Below, one piece after another: positions 26,724 through 36,252 of a DNA stretch of 64,000 nucleotides (positions are counted from its first letter, which is position 1; the number at the start of each line of letters is the position of its first letter). Position numbers and translations under genes: made by a program. Source of the stretch: Ravibacter sp964559125 (GTDB lineage: Bacteria; Bacteroidota; Bacteroidia; Cytophagales; Spirosomataceae); contig CAZLGW010000010.1 in assembly GCA_964559125.1 (NCBI GenBank), positions 62,001 through 126,000 on the forward strand, read 5' to 3'. Under the pieces are notes generated by a model that searched no databases, was not told the origin of the DNA, and worked only from the letters and a program-made list of their open reading frames with translations.

Positions 26724-27821
26724 ATGCCGGTTTCATTTAAAATCCTCCTGTGTCTGACGCTGGCGGTTATGCCGGCGGGAATCATGCATGCACAGAACCC
26801 CGTCACCATAGACATTTTACCCGAAACCAGGCTCGTCCTGAAGGAAAGCAGGCATTACTTTATCTCTGACGTTATAGATTCCAGGAAAGAAAAAGGCAAG
26901 TCGCTCGGCCGGGTTATCTATCTGACGAAATCTCAGCCGCTCGACCTGCAGCGGAATCTTGAAAATACAGCTTTCGATTTCTGGAGTCATTCGCTGACAG
27001 AGCGTGGCCAGAACCAGATCCCGCTGGTTGCCAGGATCAAAGTATTTGGTATTAACGAGACCAGGGAAGCCCCGGGGAAAATAAAGGGAGAATCACTTAT
27101 TTATGTCGAGTTTGTATGGTACAGGGCGCGGGAAGAGTTACTGCTTACGTCATACCGGGCGAAAGGCAATTACACCAGGCCCGAATCCAGTCCTATGTAT
27201 GAAGAATTTCTCCCGAAAATGCTGGGCGATGCCATGCTATATTTTGACAAGTGGCTTACGCTCAATAACGGGAAGAATCCTTCGCTGGTAAGAGGTGTCA
27301 GGCTGATCATAGGCGATGACTACAAGGCATCAAAAGCAGACACTGTTTTTTATCACCCTGACAGGCCCCTTCAATACAGTGACTTCAAGGCTGAACCTAA
27401 AACAGGCCGTTATGCTGCTATGGTGTTTACGAGTATTTCCTACGAAGGCAATTCAAGAGTTGAAAACAACCTGCTGGAAGTCAACTTAAAGCTGAAGGTA
27501 TACGTGGTGAAAAGCATGTCATGGATATTGCCTGAATCCAAAAATCCCCAGGTGTTGAAACACGAGCAGACTCACTTCGATATCGCCAAAATTTCGGCCG
27601 AACGGTTTAAAAATAAGTTAGGAAAGCTCGAACTCACAGTGGGAGATCACGACAGCCAGATCCAGTACCAGTTCCTGGAGTCTTACAGGGAAATGAACCA
27701 TTTACAGAAAGCCTATGACCGTGAAACCCGGCACGGGCTTAACCCGCAGGAGCAGCGTAAATGGGAAGAAATGGTAAAAGATGAGTTAAACGGCGGCCAG
27801 GCCATTAAAATAGCGGATTAA
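26724..27821 (+). CDS. Secreted DUF922-type putative metallopeptidase-fold protein
   Basis: This 365-residue protein has a signal peptide (MPVSFKILLCLTLAVMPAGIMHAQ). Its C-terminal half fits DUF922: FKAEPKTGRYAAMVFTSISYEG, then LKHEQTHFDIAKISAERFKNKL. There the HEQTHF motif resembles the HExxH zinc site of a peptidase. Activity has not been shown for the family as far as I know. Its last 17 bases overlap the end of the convergent ComEC-like gene. Confidence 0.8.
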   Translation: MPVSFKILLCLTLAVMPAGIMHAQNPVTIDILPETRLVLKESRHYFISDVIDSRKEKGKSLGRVIYLTKSQPLDLQRNLENTAFDFWSHSLTERGQNQIPLVARIKVFGINETREAPGKIKGESLIYVEFVWYRAREELLLTSYRAKGNYTRPESSPMYEEFLPKMLGDAMLYFDKWLTLNNGKNPSLVRGVRLIIGDDYKASKADTVFYHPDRPLQYSDFKAEPKTGRYAAMVFTSISYEGNSRVENNLLEVNLKLKVYVVKSMSWILPESKNPQVLKHEQTHFDIAKISAERFKNKLGKLELTVGDHDSQIQYQFLESYREMNHLQKAYDRETRHGLNPQEQRKWEEMVKDELNGGQAIKIAD

Positions 27822-29580
27822 TCCTGATCATAAGCGTATCCTGCCCGTACCGGGCCATGTATTTACGGATCTCGTATTCATTGAAAAAACTCTGTCCGGT
27901 ATCACTGGTGATATATAGCATTCTTCCCGCCGATTTATAAACAAAGTCTTTTCCCAGAGGCTCCAGGAAAGTCTGCCGGTAACCGGCGGCAACCGAGAAC
28001 GAAGAATACAGTGAAAAGCAGCACGCAGCTATAAAAAAGATGTTTACAGCCGGGCGTTTCCGCTGTACGAAAGCGGCATAGGCTACCATGATCAGGAGAA
28101 GCAGCATCAGGGCCTGGTATAGGTCCAGGTCAATATTTTCAATAAGGTGATAAGGCAGCTTTTCGGGTAAAAAGACGACATAATTTATAAAGACAGCGAG
28201 ATAGTTGACCACATACCCGGCCAGGCCGGCAAGCCAGTCGAGGCCCGTCAATCCCAGCAATAACAGACCGAAAGAAGCGGGTATCAGGATGCCGGAGATA
28301 TCCACTGCAAGTAAATTGGCAAACAGAAAATAGACCGGAAGCTGGTTGAAGTAGTATACGATGAGCGGGAATGTCATCAGCTGGGCGGCCAGCGACATGA
28401 CGGAGAGGCTCCAGAAGTGCTTTAGCAACCGGCTTTCAGGGCGATAAAGGCCCTCTATCGGTTTGCTCCACAGAAAGATACCCAGCATTGCCAGGAACGA
28501 CAACTGGAAGCCTACGTCGTAAAATGCATTCGGGTCGGCGAGCAGGATAAAAAAGCCGGCGACGGCCAGGGTATTCACCGGGTGATGCTTTCGTGAAAAG
28601 GTATCGGCGATCATCCAGATGATACACATCAGGGTAGCTCTTTGTACGGAGGCCGGTAAGCCTGTAAGTATTGAGTAGAAAACCAGGATCGATGTCATCA
28701 CCAGGAGATAAAGATATTTCCCCCATGCCCTTTTTCTCAGGAATCCCAGCCCGAAATGAAGCACCGAAAAGAAAATGGCGATATGAAGGCCGGATACCGA
28801 CAGGATATGCACAGTGCCCGAGCTGACGAAAGCCTCGTTCAGTTCCGCCCTGATGTCATCCCTTCGTCCCAGTATCATCGCTTTGACAAAGCCATAAGCG
28901 TCGTCATCGTGCAGGTACTTCCGGAACAGCTGTTCTGACTTTACCGAAAGGTTTTCAGGCGAATACAGAAAGCCCGGCGATGCATCTGCCTCCGGCATCC
29001 GGTAAATGTCGCTGTCGTTCTTAACGTAGCCTATCCAGGGGATTCCCTTCAGTTCCAGGAACCGGCGATAATCGAATGCGTATTCTGTAGTTGCCGGCTG
29101 CGGCCTTCTTAACCGCCCCGATACAATAAGACTCTCCCCGACCGACGGCATCCTGTTCAGGTTATCTGCGAAATAAAGGAGCGCCCGGGACTCTGCTTCC
29201 TTCCTTTTCCCGTCGTTCAGGAACAGGCTTTTTATTTCGGCAGGGTATCTGAAAGAGTTTTTTCTTTTTTCCGGTAAGCCGGTAATACGCACTTCGTACA
29301 TCCGGTAGCCCTCATTATCTATATCGCTCAGACGCTTGCCGAACTGAAGCGACTGAAGTGTAGCCGAGGCCCATCCAAGACAAACTATTGCCCCGAAAAC
29401 CGCTATAGGGAGATACTTCCTGCGCCGGGATCCGGCTACGACAGATAATAGCGGCACAGCCAGGATCAGGATAAGGGCTGCCCATGCAATCCGGATATCG
29501 CCGACACGGAGAAAACCGGCGCTGAAGATGCCGGTCAGCAGAAAAAAAAGGTATCTGACAAAAGGAGTTTCACTAAACAT
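27805..29580 (-). CDS. ComEC/Rec2-family DNA-uptake channel protein
   Basis: This 591-residue multi-pass inner-membrane protein has the ComEC core. The N-terminal soluble segment (DUF4131-like) includes SRALLYFADNLNRMPSVGESLIVSGRL. The competence domain contains MILGRRDDIRAELNEAFVSSGTVHILSVSGLHIAIFF, the HLLAVSGLH-type signature, followed by about eight helices. The C-terminal metallo-beta-lactamase-like domain of the long forms is absent, which is common in this phylum. ComEC carries single-stranded DNA into the cytoplasm during transformation. It starts at the ATG at 29580. Confidence 0.88.
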   Translation of the reverse strand: MFSETPFVRYLFFLLTGIFSAGFLRVGDIRIAWAALILILAVPLLSVVAGSRRRKYLPIAVFGAIVCLGWASATLQSLQFGKRLSDIDNEGYRMYEVRITGLPEKRKNSFRYPAEIKSLFLNDGKRKEAESRALLYFADNLNRMPSVGESLIVSGRLRRPQPATTEYAFDYRRFLELKGIPWIGYVKNDSDIYRMPEADASPGFLYSPENLSVKSEQLFRKYLHDDDAYGFVKAMILGRRDDIRAELNEAFVSSGTVHILSVSGLHIAIFFSVLHFGLGFLRKRAWGKYLYLLVMTSILVFYSILTGLPASVQRATLMCIIWMIADTFSRKHHPVNTLAVAGFFILLADPNAFYDVGFQLSFLAMLGIFLWSKPIEGLYRPESRLLKHFWSLSVMSLAAQLMTFPLIVYYFNQLPVYFLFANLLAVDISGILIPASFGLLLLGLTGLDWLAGLAGYVVNYLAVFINYVVFLPEKLPYHLIENIDLDLYQALMLLLLIMVAYAAFVQRKRPAVNIFFIAACCFSLYSSFSVAAGYRQTFLEPLGKDFVYKSAGRMLYITSDTGQSFFNEYEIRKYMARYGQDTLMIRINPLF

Positions 29581-29661
29581 TTAATTCCGATAAATTGATA
29601 GTATGTTATTGATTACGAGCTAATACCTGAATCTCAAACCCAATACCTGGTCATATTTTCA

Positions 29662-31008
29662 TTAATTTATAACAAAACGCCTGGTCACCTTCTCTTTGTT
29701 TTCATTCGTAACCACGAGCAGATAAATTCCGCGGGAGAGATGTCCGACAGGTTCGGTAAAAATGCGGCTCCAAACCTTCCTGTAGGACGATGAGCCGACC
29801 TGGCGTCCGTTCATATCTACAATCGCCAGATCGACGTCCTGGTAACCTTCATACCTGATTTCAGCTTTCAGCAGCCCGTCGGCAACAGGGTTGGGATATA
29901 CAGAAACAAGAAGGCGGGCGTTTTCCTCCAGCCTTGCTTTCCTTGAATTTTCGACAAGCACTGCCCTTCTCGGGCTCAGTTCCAGGACGGCATGCATTCT
30001 CTCCATCTGGTTAAAAGTAAACACATTCATGCACCGGTCGGGGGAATAGTCCATATAATTCTCGATCATATTACGGGTCGACGCTCCCCTGCAGGAAGAA
30101 AATACATCATTGCAGGAATTACGGTTGGACGTCTCCGCCCAGGGAGTATCGTCGCAATAGTCGTCACCGCACCGGGCGTCTCCCCACGTATGCAGCAATC
30201 CCAGCCAATGCCCTACTTCGTGCGTTGCGGTCCTGCCCTGGTTATAGTTGGGATCTCCCAAGGCCCCGACGTCGCCGAAACTTCTGTAGTCGATAATGAC
30301 GCCATCGGTCAGCGCTTTGTCGGCATCGGCATTGTCAAGGCCCGGCACGCCTGAGAGAGAAGGGAATTGGGCTACTCCCAGGTAAGAGTTCCCGGAGAAT
30401 GTGCATACCCAGATATTGAGATACTGGTCGGAAGGCCAGCTGACGATCTCAGCGAGGGTCGCGGCATCTGTATAGGGATTAAACTGCGTTTTGGCACTAT
30501 AGTAATTCCTTGTAATACCGTCTGACCGAGCGCCTTCCGGCGTAAATTCAGCCAGGAAAAATTCTATCCCCGTATCGACGCCTGCCGGGTCTTCGTTGTA
30601 GCCGGGAGTCCCCGGCATCCGGCGATAGTCTTCGTTAAGGATCCTGATCTGGCTGAGGATCTGTTCTTCAGAAATATTGGGGTTGCCCCTGCCTCCTATC
30701 ACTCCCGATTCCCTGTCATGGATCACGTGGACCACAACAGGTATCCGGATCTCGCCCGACTCGGCCACTCTCAGTTTCCTTTTATTTTCGATATGGGAAG
30801 TAATCTTTTCGTTAATTACCTGCAGCGGATCCACTGCGGGCCGAAGCCTTTCCAGCCCGAAATAATAGGCCTCCATCGTAGCACATCTCTCTACGGCAGG
30901 GCTGTCGCTTTGCTGCGCAGGGCAGGTAATGGCAGTTCCGATCCAGAATACCGCTGCCAGAAGTAATATGAACGGTTGAAGCTTTTTGTCAGGTCCCGCT
31001 TTTTTCAT
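29662..31008 (-). CDS. Secreted M43-family zinc metalloprotease with T9SS sorting domain
   Basis: From the ATG at 31008 the product has 448 residues with a signal peptide (ending ...AITCPAQ). The catalytic domain has HEVGHWLGLLHTWGD, the pappalysin/cytophagalysin (M43) zinc motif, plus the downstream MDYSPDRCMNVFTFNQMERM Met-turn. The C-terminal ~80 residues form a type A T9SS sorting domain: VSVYPNPVADG, IVDMNGRQVG, GIYLLVV and KVTRRFVIN. The enzyme is therefore expected to be secreted or attached to the cell surface by gliding-associated secretion. Its first 20 bases overlap the end of phoH in another frame. Confidence 0.9.
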   Translation of the reverse strand: MKKAGPDKKLQPFILLLAAVFWIGTAITCPAQQSDSPAVERCATMEAYYFGLERLRPAVDPLQVINEKITSHIENKRKLRVAESGEIRIPVVVHVIHDRESGVIGGRGNPNISEEQILSQIRILNEDYRRMPGTPGYNEDPAGVDTGIEFFLAEFTPEGARSDGITRNYYSAKTQFNPYTDAATLAEIVSWPSDQYLNIWVCTFSGNSYLGVAQFPSLSGVPGLDNADADKALTDGVIIDYRSFGDVGALGDPNYNQGRTATHEVGHWLGLLHTWGDARCGDDYCDDTPWAETSNRNSCNDVFSSCRGASTRNMIENYMDYSPDRCMNVFTFNQMERMHAVLELSPRRAVLVENSRKARLEENARLLVSVYPNPVADGLLKAEIRYEGYQDVDLAIVDMNGRQVGSSSYRKVWSRIFTEPVGHLSRGIYLLVVTNENKEKVTRRFVIN

Positions 31009-31936
31009 ACGCCGCAAGTATATCCTTAACCAATCTATGCCTGACAACATCGGAGCTGTCCAGCTCTATAAACGCAATCCCCTTCACTTTGCTAAGAATA
31101 TTCAGCGAATCGATAAGGCCCGATTTCTGATTTTTGGGCAGATCTACCTGTGTCCGGTCTCCTGTAATGATCACTTTTGAGCCCGGCCCCATTCTCGTCA
31201 GGAACATTTTCATTTGCATGGACGTCGTATTCTGTGCCTCATCAAGCAGTATAAATGCGCTTTTCAACGTTCTGCCCCGCATATAAGCCAGCGGAGCGAT
31301 CTCGATGGTGCGGTTCTCAAGATGAAGCTTCAGCTTATCGGAAGGAATCATATCGTCGAGTGCATCGTAAATGGGCCGGAGATAAGGATCTATTTTTTCT
31401 TTCAGGTCGCCCGGCAAAAAACCCAGGTTTTCGCCGGCTTCCACCGCCGGCCGGGTGATAATGATCTTTTTTACTTCCTTGTTACGCAAAGCCTGCACCG
31501 CCAGCGCCACAGCAGTATAGGTTTTGCCTGTTCCGGCGGGTCCGGTGGCAAAAACGATATCATATTTACCGGCCGCCTCCACCATTTTAATCTGGTTGGA
31601 GGTCCGGGCCTTGATTACCAGCCCTTTGTTGCCGATGAGAATCAGGTTTTCATCCGTCAGAATATTTGTATCCGCTGCGTTAGGGCCGTCCTGGACATAG
31701 CTTTTGATCTGGTTGGTCGTAATACGACCGTATTTATGAAAGTGAGCGATTAAAGATTCCAGTATTTCCGATATCCGGGTGATTTCCGGCTCCGCTCCCC
31801 GCACTCTTATTTCATTGCCTCTGGAAATCAGTTTACTTTTGGGGAATGCTGATGATATTTCTTTGATATTAGCGTTTTGTACACCTAAAAAATCCACCAG
31901 CGGGATGTCTTCAAGGGAAATTATTTTTTCCAGCAA
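30989..31936 (-). CDS. phoH: PhoH-family ATPase / putative RNA helicase
   Basis: The 315-residue PhoH-like protein has an N-terminal KH-like part (LGVQNANIKEISSAFP...ISRGNEIRVRG). The P-loop ATPase domain follows: Walker A GPAGTGKT (132-139), TRPAVEAGENLGFLPGD, Walker B FILLDEAQNTT (228-237) and GDRTQVDLPK. PhoH proteins act in RNA metabolism, and some relatives (YbeZ) help rRNA maturation with YbeY. No ATG exists near the conserved N-terminus, so it probably starts at the TTG of 31936 (reads MLEKIISLEDIPLV). It overlaps the M43 protease start by 20 bases. Confidence 0.92.
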   Translation of the reverse strand: MLEKIISLEDIPLVDFLGVQNANIKEISSAFPKSKLISRGNEIRVRGAEPEITRISEILESLIAHFHKYGRITTNQIKSYVQDGPNAADTNILTDENLILIGNKGLVIKARTSNQIKMVEAAGKYDIVFATGPAGTGKTYTAVALAVQALRNKEVKKIIITRPAVEAGENLGFLPGDLKEKIDPYLRPIYDALDDMIPSDKLKLHLENRTIEIAPLAYMRGRTLKSAFILLDEAQNTTSMQMKMFLTRMGPGSKVIITGDRTQVDLPKNQKSGLIDSLNILSKVKGIAFIELDSSDVVRHRLVKDILAAYEKSGT

Positions 31937-32243
31937 ATTGAAAAGTGTTAAAGTGTTTGTGAATCAAGGCAAAATTTAGAAAATATTTATTTACAAACAA
32001 GCAATTTATCCCGGCGCCCTCTTCCCGGGTACCACAAAATCCTAATTTTCAAGGCTCTAATCAACAGATAAAATAGCCATGAGCAATCAGCTATCGGCTA
32101 TCAGCGCGTTTGATTCCGATAGCTATAGGGATCAAGCCGTCGATGAATAAGGGCTGATCGCTGACGGCTGAAAGCTGATAACTAAAATAAAGTTGAGCAG
32201 CCCTGTTTCTCCTCTCCTCTTATATCCCTAATATTGCAATAAG
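31937..32243. other. 307-bp intergenic region with a dispersed ATCAGCTAT repeat
   Basis: The divergent gap between phoH and dnaB has no gene. At 32083-32192 it holds imperfect inverted copies built on ATCAGCTAT/GCTGAT units, around a palindrome CCGATAGCTATAGG at 32116-32129. A related perfect palindrome lies at 42763-42780. The dnaB promoter should lie at the right end; TAATATTG at about 32229 is one base from the -7 consensus. Confidence 0.55.
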
Positions 32244-33830
32244 ATGGAAAATGAAAGGTTTACAGAAGCTGCTGCAAAAACTCACTTCCTGAGCAAGACC
32301 GGCGCGCGCCTGACCAACGCCGACCAATTGCCTGGCAAGCTTCCTCCGCAGGCAATAGAACTGGAGGAAGCGGTTCTGGGAGCGCTTATGCTCGAAAAAG
32401 ATGCCCTTTCAGCCGTTGCCGATATACTCAAACCCGAAAGTTTCTATAAAGAGGCCCATCAGCGGATATTCAAAGCGATCATCAACCTGTTTGCCGAATC
32501 GGAGCCTATCGACCTGCTGACCGTAACGGCAAGGCTTCGCTCCACCGGAGAACTGGTGCTGGCAGGCGGCCCCGCTTATATTACTGAGCTTACCACCAAA
32601 ATACATTCTGCGGCCAATATCGAAGCCCACGCCAGGATTATCTCCCAGGCTGCCATTAAGCGGGAGCTTATCAAGGTCTCGTCCGATATACTCCGGGAAG
32701 CTTTTGAAGATACGACAGACGTTTTCCAGCTTCTGGACAGGACCGAACAGGCGCTGTTCCAGGTATCGGAAGCCAACATCCGTAAGAACTACGTCGACAT
32801 GCGGTCGTTGATGAATATTACGATCAACGAGCTGGAAGCTAAAAAAAATCAACCCGACGGTCTTACCGGGGTCCCTTCCGGCTTTACCGCACTCGATCAC
32901 CTCACTTCAGGATGGCAGCCCAGCGAGCTGATCATCCTGGCGGCGCGCCCGGGGATGGGAAAGACGGCCTTTGTACTTTCCACGATGCGGAATGCAGCTG
33001 TCGACTATAACAAGGGAGTAGCTATTTTTTCGCTGGAGATGTCGTCGGTACAGCTTATGAACCGGCTCATTTCGGCCGAAGCGGAGATTGAAGGGGAAAA
33101 AATCAAAAAAGGAACACTGGCTCCGCATGAGTGGCAACAGCTTCACTCACGCATCAATAACCTGGCCAATGCGCCTATTTTCATAGACGATACTCCTGCC
33201 CTTTCTGTCCTTGAGCTGCGGGCAAAATGCCGCAGGCTCAAAGCCCAGCATGATATACAAATGGTCATTGTCGACTACCTGCAGCTCATGACGGCCGATA
33301 CCGGAGGTAAAGGAGGCGGAAACAGGGAGCAGGAGATCGCCACTATTTCGCGCTCCCTCAAAGGGCTTGCCAAAGAGCTCAATGTCCCTGTAATCGCCCT
33401 TTCCCAGCTGAGCCGGGCTGTCGAAACACGGGGAGGAGAAAAAAAACCGCAGCTTTCAGACCTGAGGGAATCCGGATCTATCGAGCAGGATGCCGATATG
33501 GTGATTTTCCTCTACAGGCCAGAATACTACGGATTTACGCAGGATGAAGCAGGCAACCCCCTCCAGGGGGTCGGTGAAGTGATCGTAGCCAAAAACCGGG
33601 CAGGTTCGCTTGACAATGTAAACCTGAGATTTATAGGGCGCTATACCAAATTCACCGACCTGGATTCTTTCTATGAACCCAACTCTCCTCATTCCGGCGA
33701 GCGGGGCTTCCCTCCTGCCGACAGCATCGGCAGCTTCGAAAAAAGCGCTTCTACCAGTACTTTCAGAAGCAAGGCCAACGACATGGGCGATTTCGACCTG
33801 AACAACCCGAATGGGGATGTGATATTCTGA
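32244..33830 (+). CDS. dnaB: Replicative DNA helicase
   Basis: This 528-residue hexameric helicase unwinds DNA at the replication fork. The N-terminal domain covers about 30-135 (LPPQAIELEEAVLGALMLEKDAL). The RecA-like domain has Walker A ARPGMGKT (234-241), VAIFSLEMSSVQLMNRL, Walker B VIVDYLQLM, ISRSLKGLAKELNVPVIALSQLSR and DLRESGSIEQDADMVIFLYRPEYY. No intein interrupts it. The C-terminal tail, rich in Ser, Phe and Gly, is longer than in E. coli, as in relatives. The start is an ATG, MENERFTEAAAK. Confidence 0.97.
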   Translation: MENERFTEAAAKTHFLSKTGARLTNADQLPGKLPPQAIELEEAVLGALMLEKDALSAVADILKPESFYKEAHQRIFKAIINLFAESEPIDLLTVTARLRSTGELVLAGGPAYITELTTKIHSAANIEAHARIISQAAIKRELIKVSSDILREAFEDTTDVFQLLDRTEQALFQVSEANIRKNYVDMRSLMNITINELEAKKNQPDGLTGVPSGFTALDHLTSGWQPSELIILAARPGMGKTAFVLSTMRNAAVDYNKGVAIFSLEMSSVQLMNRLISAEAEIEGEKIKKGTLAPHEWQQLHSRINNLANAPIFIDDTPALSVLELRAKCRRLKAQHDIQMVIVDYLQLMTADTGGKGGGNREQEIATISRSLKGLAKELNVPVIALSQLSRAVETRGGEKKPQLSDLRESGSIEQDADMVIFLYRPEYYGFTQDEAGNPLQGVGEVIVAKNRAGSLDNVNLRFIGRYTKFTDLDSFYEPNSPHSGERGFPPADSIGSFEKSASTSTFRSKANDMGDFDLNNPNGDVIF

Positions 33831-33914
33831 TTTTTCCTTACTCAAACAACGAATACATTACCCATATTCCGGGTAAATAATATCGGTAGAATAACGAAAA
33901 AACAAAAAATATAC

Positions 33915-33984
33915 ACTCAATTTTTAGTTTAATAAATCGACAATAACTTACTCATTTCGAGAGTATTATAAATAAAAATTGAGT
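33915..33984. terminator. Long-range inverted repeat between convergent dnaB and rlmD
   Basis: ACTCAATTTTTA (33915-33926) and TAAAAATTGAGT (33973-33984) are exact 12-base reverse complements. Inside them TACTC (33949-33953) and GAGTA (33961-33965) also pair. The AT-rich structure lies where two genes converge. It may end or stabilise transcripts from both sides, but it is not a classical GC-stem terminator. Confidence 0.35.
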
Positions 33985-34041
33985 AACTTCAACAAGAAGG
34001 CTCTTCGAAAAATCAATAATACAAATCTATTATAGCAAATC

Positions 34042-35445
34042 TTAAACATATTTTTTGAGTAAGGCAACGCTCTCCACATGGTGGGTATTGGGGAACATAT
34101 CGACAGGCTGGACTTTCTCTACGCGGTACATTCCCGAGAGCATCTGGATATCCCTGGCCTGCGTGGCAGAATTACAACTCACATAAACGATCCGCTCCGG
34201 AGCGGCATTTAGCATCACATCAATTACCGGTGCATCCATTCCTGCGCGGGGCGGGTCTGTAATAATCACATCGGGGCGTCCGTATTGGTTAAGAAACTCC
34301 TCTGTGAGCACATCTTTCATATCACCGGCCCAGAACCTGGTGTTAAATACGTTGTTGATCTGAGAGTTTATACGGGCATCAGCCACTGCTTCCTCTACAT
34401 ATTCTATGCCTATAACTTGTTTAGTAAATTTAGCAACAAAATTAGCAATCGTGCCTGTGCCCGTGTAAAGGTCATATACTAACTCATTACCACTCAATTC
34501 GGCAAACGTTCGTGCCACCTCGTAAAGACGGTAGGCCTGGCTGGAATTAGTTTGGTAAAACGACTTCGGTCCTACCATGAAAGTCAGCCCTTCCATTTCT
34601 TCGCGGATCGCCCGGGCACCGTGATAGTAAACCGGGGTCTGGTCCTGGTAGGAGTCGTTTCCTTTCTGGTTGACGATGTAGTACAGAGAAGTGATATCCG
34701 GGAATTCCTGCCTGAGGAATTCCATTACATGACCTATCCGGGTTTCATCAGGCTGTGCAAACTGCACAATTACCATGCTTTCGCCCGTGTTGGCTGTTCT
34801 GATGATCAGGTTCCTTAAAAATCCCTTATTATTTCGGAGGTCGTAGTAGTCCAGGCCCTCTTTTTCGGCCCAGGCATGCAATTCATTCCGGATATCGTTG
34901 GAGGGGTCTGGTTGCAGCTGACATTTGCGTACAGCGAACACTTTATCGAATCGCTTCGGAATATGAAAACCTAGAGCGTTACGGCTAAACGGCTCACCGC
35001 TGTGTATTTCTTCGGAAGTAAGCCATCTGCTGTTCGAAAATGTAAACTCCAGTTTGTTACGGTAATACCGGAGTTGATCGCCCGCTACGATAGGCAGCAT
35101 GTGGAGGTCCTGCACCTTCCCTATCCTTTCGAGATGGTCTCTCACCTGCTGCTCTTTAAAACGAAGTTGCTCCTCATAGCGGATGTTCTGCCACCGGCAG
35201 CCGCCACAGATTTCAAAATGCTCACAAAAAGGAGTAGTCCTGAGTGCAGAAAATTCATGTATCCTGGTCACGCGGGCCTCCTGGTAGCTTTTCTTTTTGC
35301 GGTATACTTCGAGATCTACCACATCGCCCGGCGCCACTTTCCCCTCAACAAAAATAATCCCGTCTGTTTCTGATCTGTATATGCATTTACCTTCTGACGC
35401 AAAGTCGGTAATGGTCACCGCTTCGTAAACTTTTCTCTTTGGCAT
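34042..35445 (-). CDS. rlmD: 23S rRNA (uracil-C5)-methyltransferase, RlmD/TrmA family
   Basis: This 467-residue SAM-dependent enzyme methylates a uridine in 23S rRNA (position 1939 for RlmD). It has an N-terminal TRAM-like RNA-binding domain (VEGKVAPGDVVDLEVYRKKKSYQEARV) and cysteines of an Fe-S cluster (FCEHFEICGGCRWQ, plus a later Cys). The methyltransferase domain has ELVYDLYTGTGTIANF, DVIITDPPRAGMD and the catalytic Cys in VYVSCNSATQARD. The precise target uridine cannot be told apart from RlmC/RlmCD by sequence alone. Confidence 0.9.
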   Translation of the reverse strand: MPKRKVYEAVTITDFASEGKCIYRSETDGIIFVEGKVAPGDVVDLEVYRKKKSYQEARVTRIHEFSALRTTPFCEHFEICGGCRWQNIRYEEQLRFKEQQVRDHLERIGKVQDLHMLPIVAGDQLRYYRNKLEFTFSNSRWLTSEEIHSGEPFSRNALGFHIPKRFDKVFAVRKCQLQPDPSNDIRNELHAWAEKEGLDYYDLRNNKGFLRNLIIRTANTGESMVIVQFAQPDETRIGHVMEFLRQEFPDITSLYYIVNQKGNDSYQDQTPVYYHGARAIREEMEGLTFMVGPKSFYQTNSSQAYRLYEVARTFAELSGNELVYDLYTGTGTIANFVAKFTKQVIGIEYVEEAVADARINSQINNVFNTRFWAGDMKDVLTEEFLNQYGRPDVIITDPPRAGMDAPVIDVMLNAAPERIVYVSCNSATQARDIQMLSGMYRVEKVQPVDMFPNTHHVESVALLKKYV

Positions 35446-35472
35446 GTGGTGGTTAACAATATGCTTCTGTAT

Positions 35473-36204
35473 TTAAATAAGCAAAAGATCATCTTCTTTT
35501 ATATACACAAATTTCCCCTGCAGGAAAACCAGCTTCCAGTGGTCGCGCTTATCCAATACGATCACTTTATTTCCTTTTCCGATGGTACCCACTACGGAGG
35601 AAGCCGAAGACGGGCTGTCTCTCAGGAAGGTAGTGTCGCTGGCTACGATTCCTTCCTCGTAGAGCTCATTGATATTCAATACCAGCAGGAGTCCGAGCAA
35701 AAAAAGGATAATAATCGCTTTGGGTACAAAAGTAATGCTCTCATTCTTACTGTACTTCACAAAGAGTTCGAACAATACATACCCGGCTATCGCAACGAGA
35801 ACCAGGAACAGCCATTGCCCGTATTTCTTTACATACAGGACAAGATAACCGAAATCATCAAACGTATACCCACTGAGACGGTGTTTGAGCGCCAGGGCTT
35901 CCATTTTCTGGTAAATAGCTTCCGAGGGTGCTCCTTTAGAAAGAACGGCAAGGTAGTAAAGGCTTTTGGTATAATCGCCGTTCAGTTCTGCTATATAGGC
36001 TAATTTCAGCAAGGCGGTAGGCCTGAAGCCATTGTCTGCCGAAAGCTGCGTTTTGTAGAGTTCCTGGGCCGAAAGATATTGCCCGATAGCAAAAAGCGAA
36101 TCTGCCTGGCGCAACTGGTCCTGCGCACTCACCCGGCTGTATACCAGCACGGCTCCGCTTACCAGGATTAATCTCAAAAATGCTTTTACGCCATCCGCTG
36201 ACAT
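35473..36204 (-). CDS. BatE-like membrane protein with TPR and SH3 domains
   Basis: This 243-residue protein has a signal or anchor segment (residues 8-27) and a short TPR-like helical part (ADSLFAIGQYLSAQELYKTQL, LKLAYIAELNGDYTKSLYYLAVL). Two membrane helices follow at about 130-150 and 163-180. A C-terminal bacterial SH3 domain comes last (FLRDSPSSASSVVGTIGKGNKVIVLDKRDHWKLV). The layout resembles BatE of the Bacteroides aerotolerance operon, but no BatA-D genes are nearby, so that name is only by resemblance. Confidence 0.75.
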   Translation of the reverse strand: MSADGVKAFLRLILVSGAVLVYSRVSAQDQLRQADSLFAIGQYLSAQELYKTQLSADNGFRPTALLKLAYIAELNGDYTKSLYYLAVLSKGAPSEAIYQKMEALALKHRLSGYTFDDFGYLVLYVKKYGQWLFLVLVAIAGYVLFELFVKYSKNESITFVPKAIIILFLLGLLLVLNINELYEEGIVASDTTFLRDSPSSASSVVGTIGKGNKVIVLDKRDHWKLVFLQGKFVYIKEDDLLLI

Positions 36205-36252
36205 ACTTTCACCGGCTCTTACAGAAGTATATAAAGCGACAAAATTAGCGTA

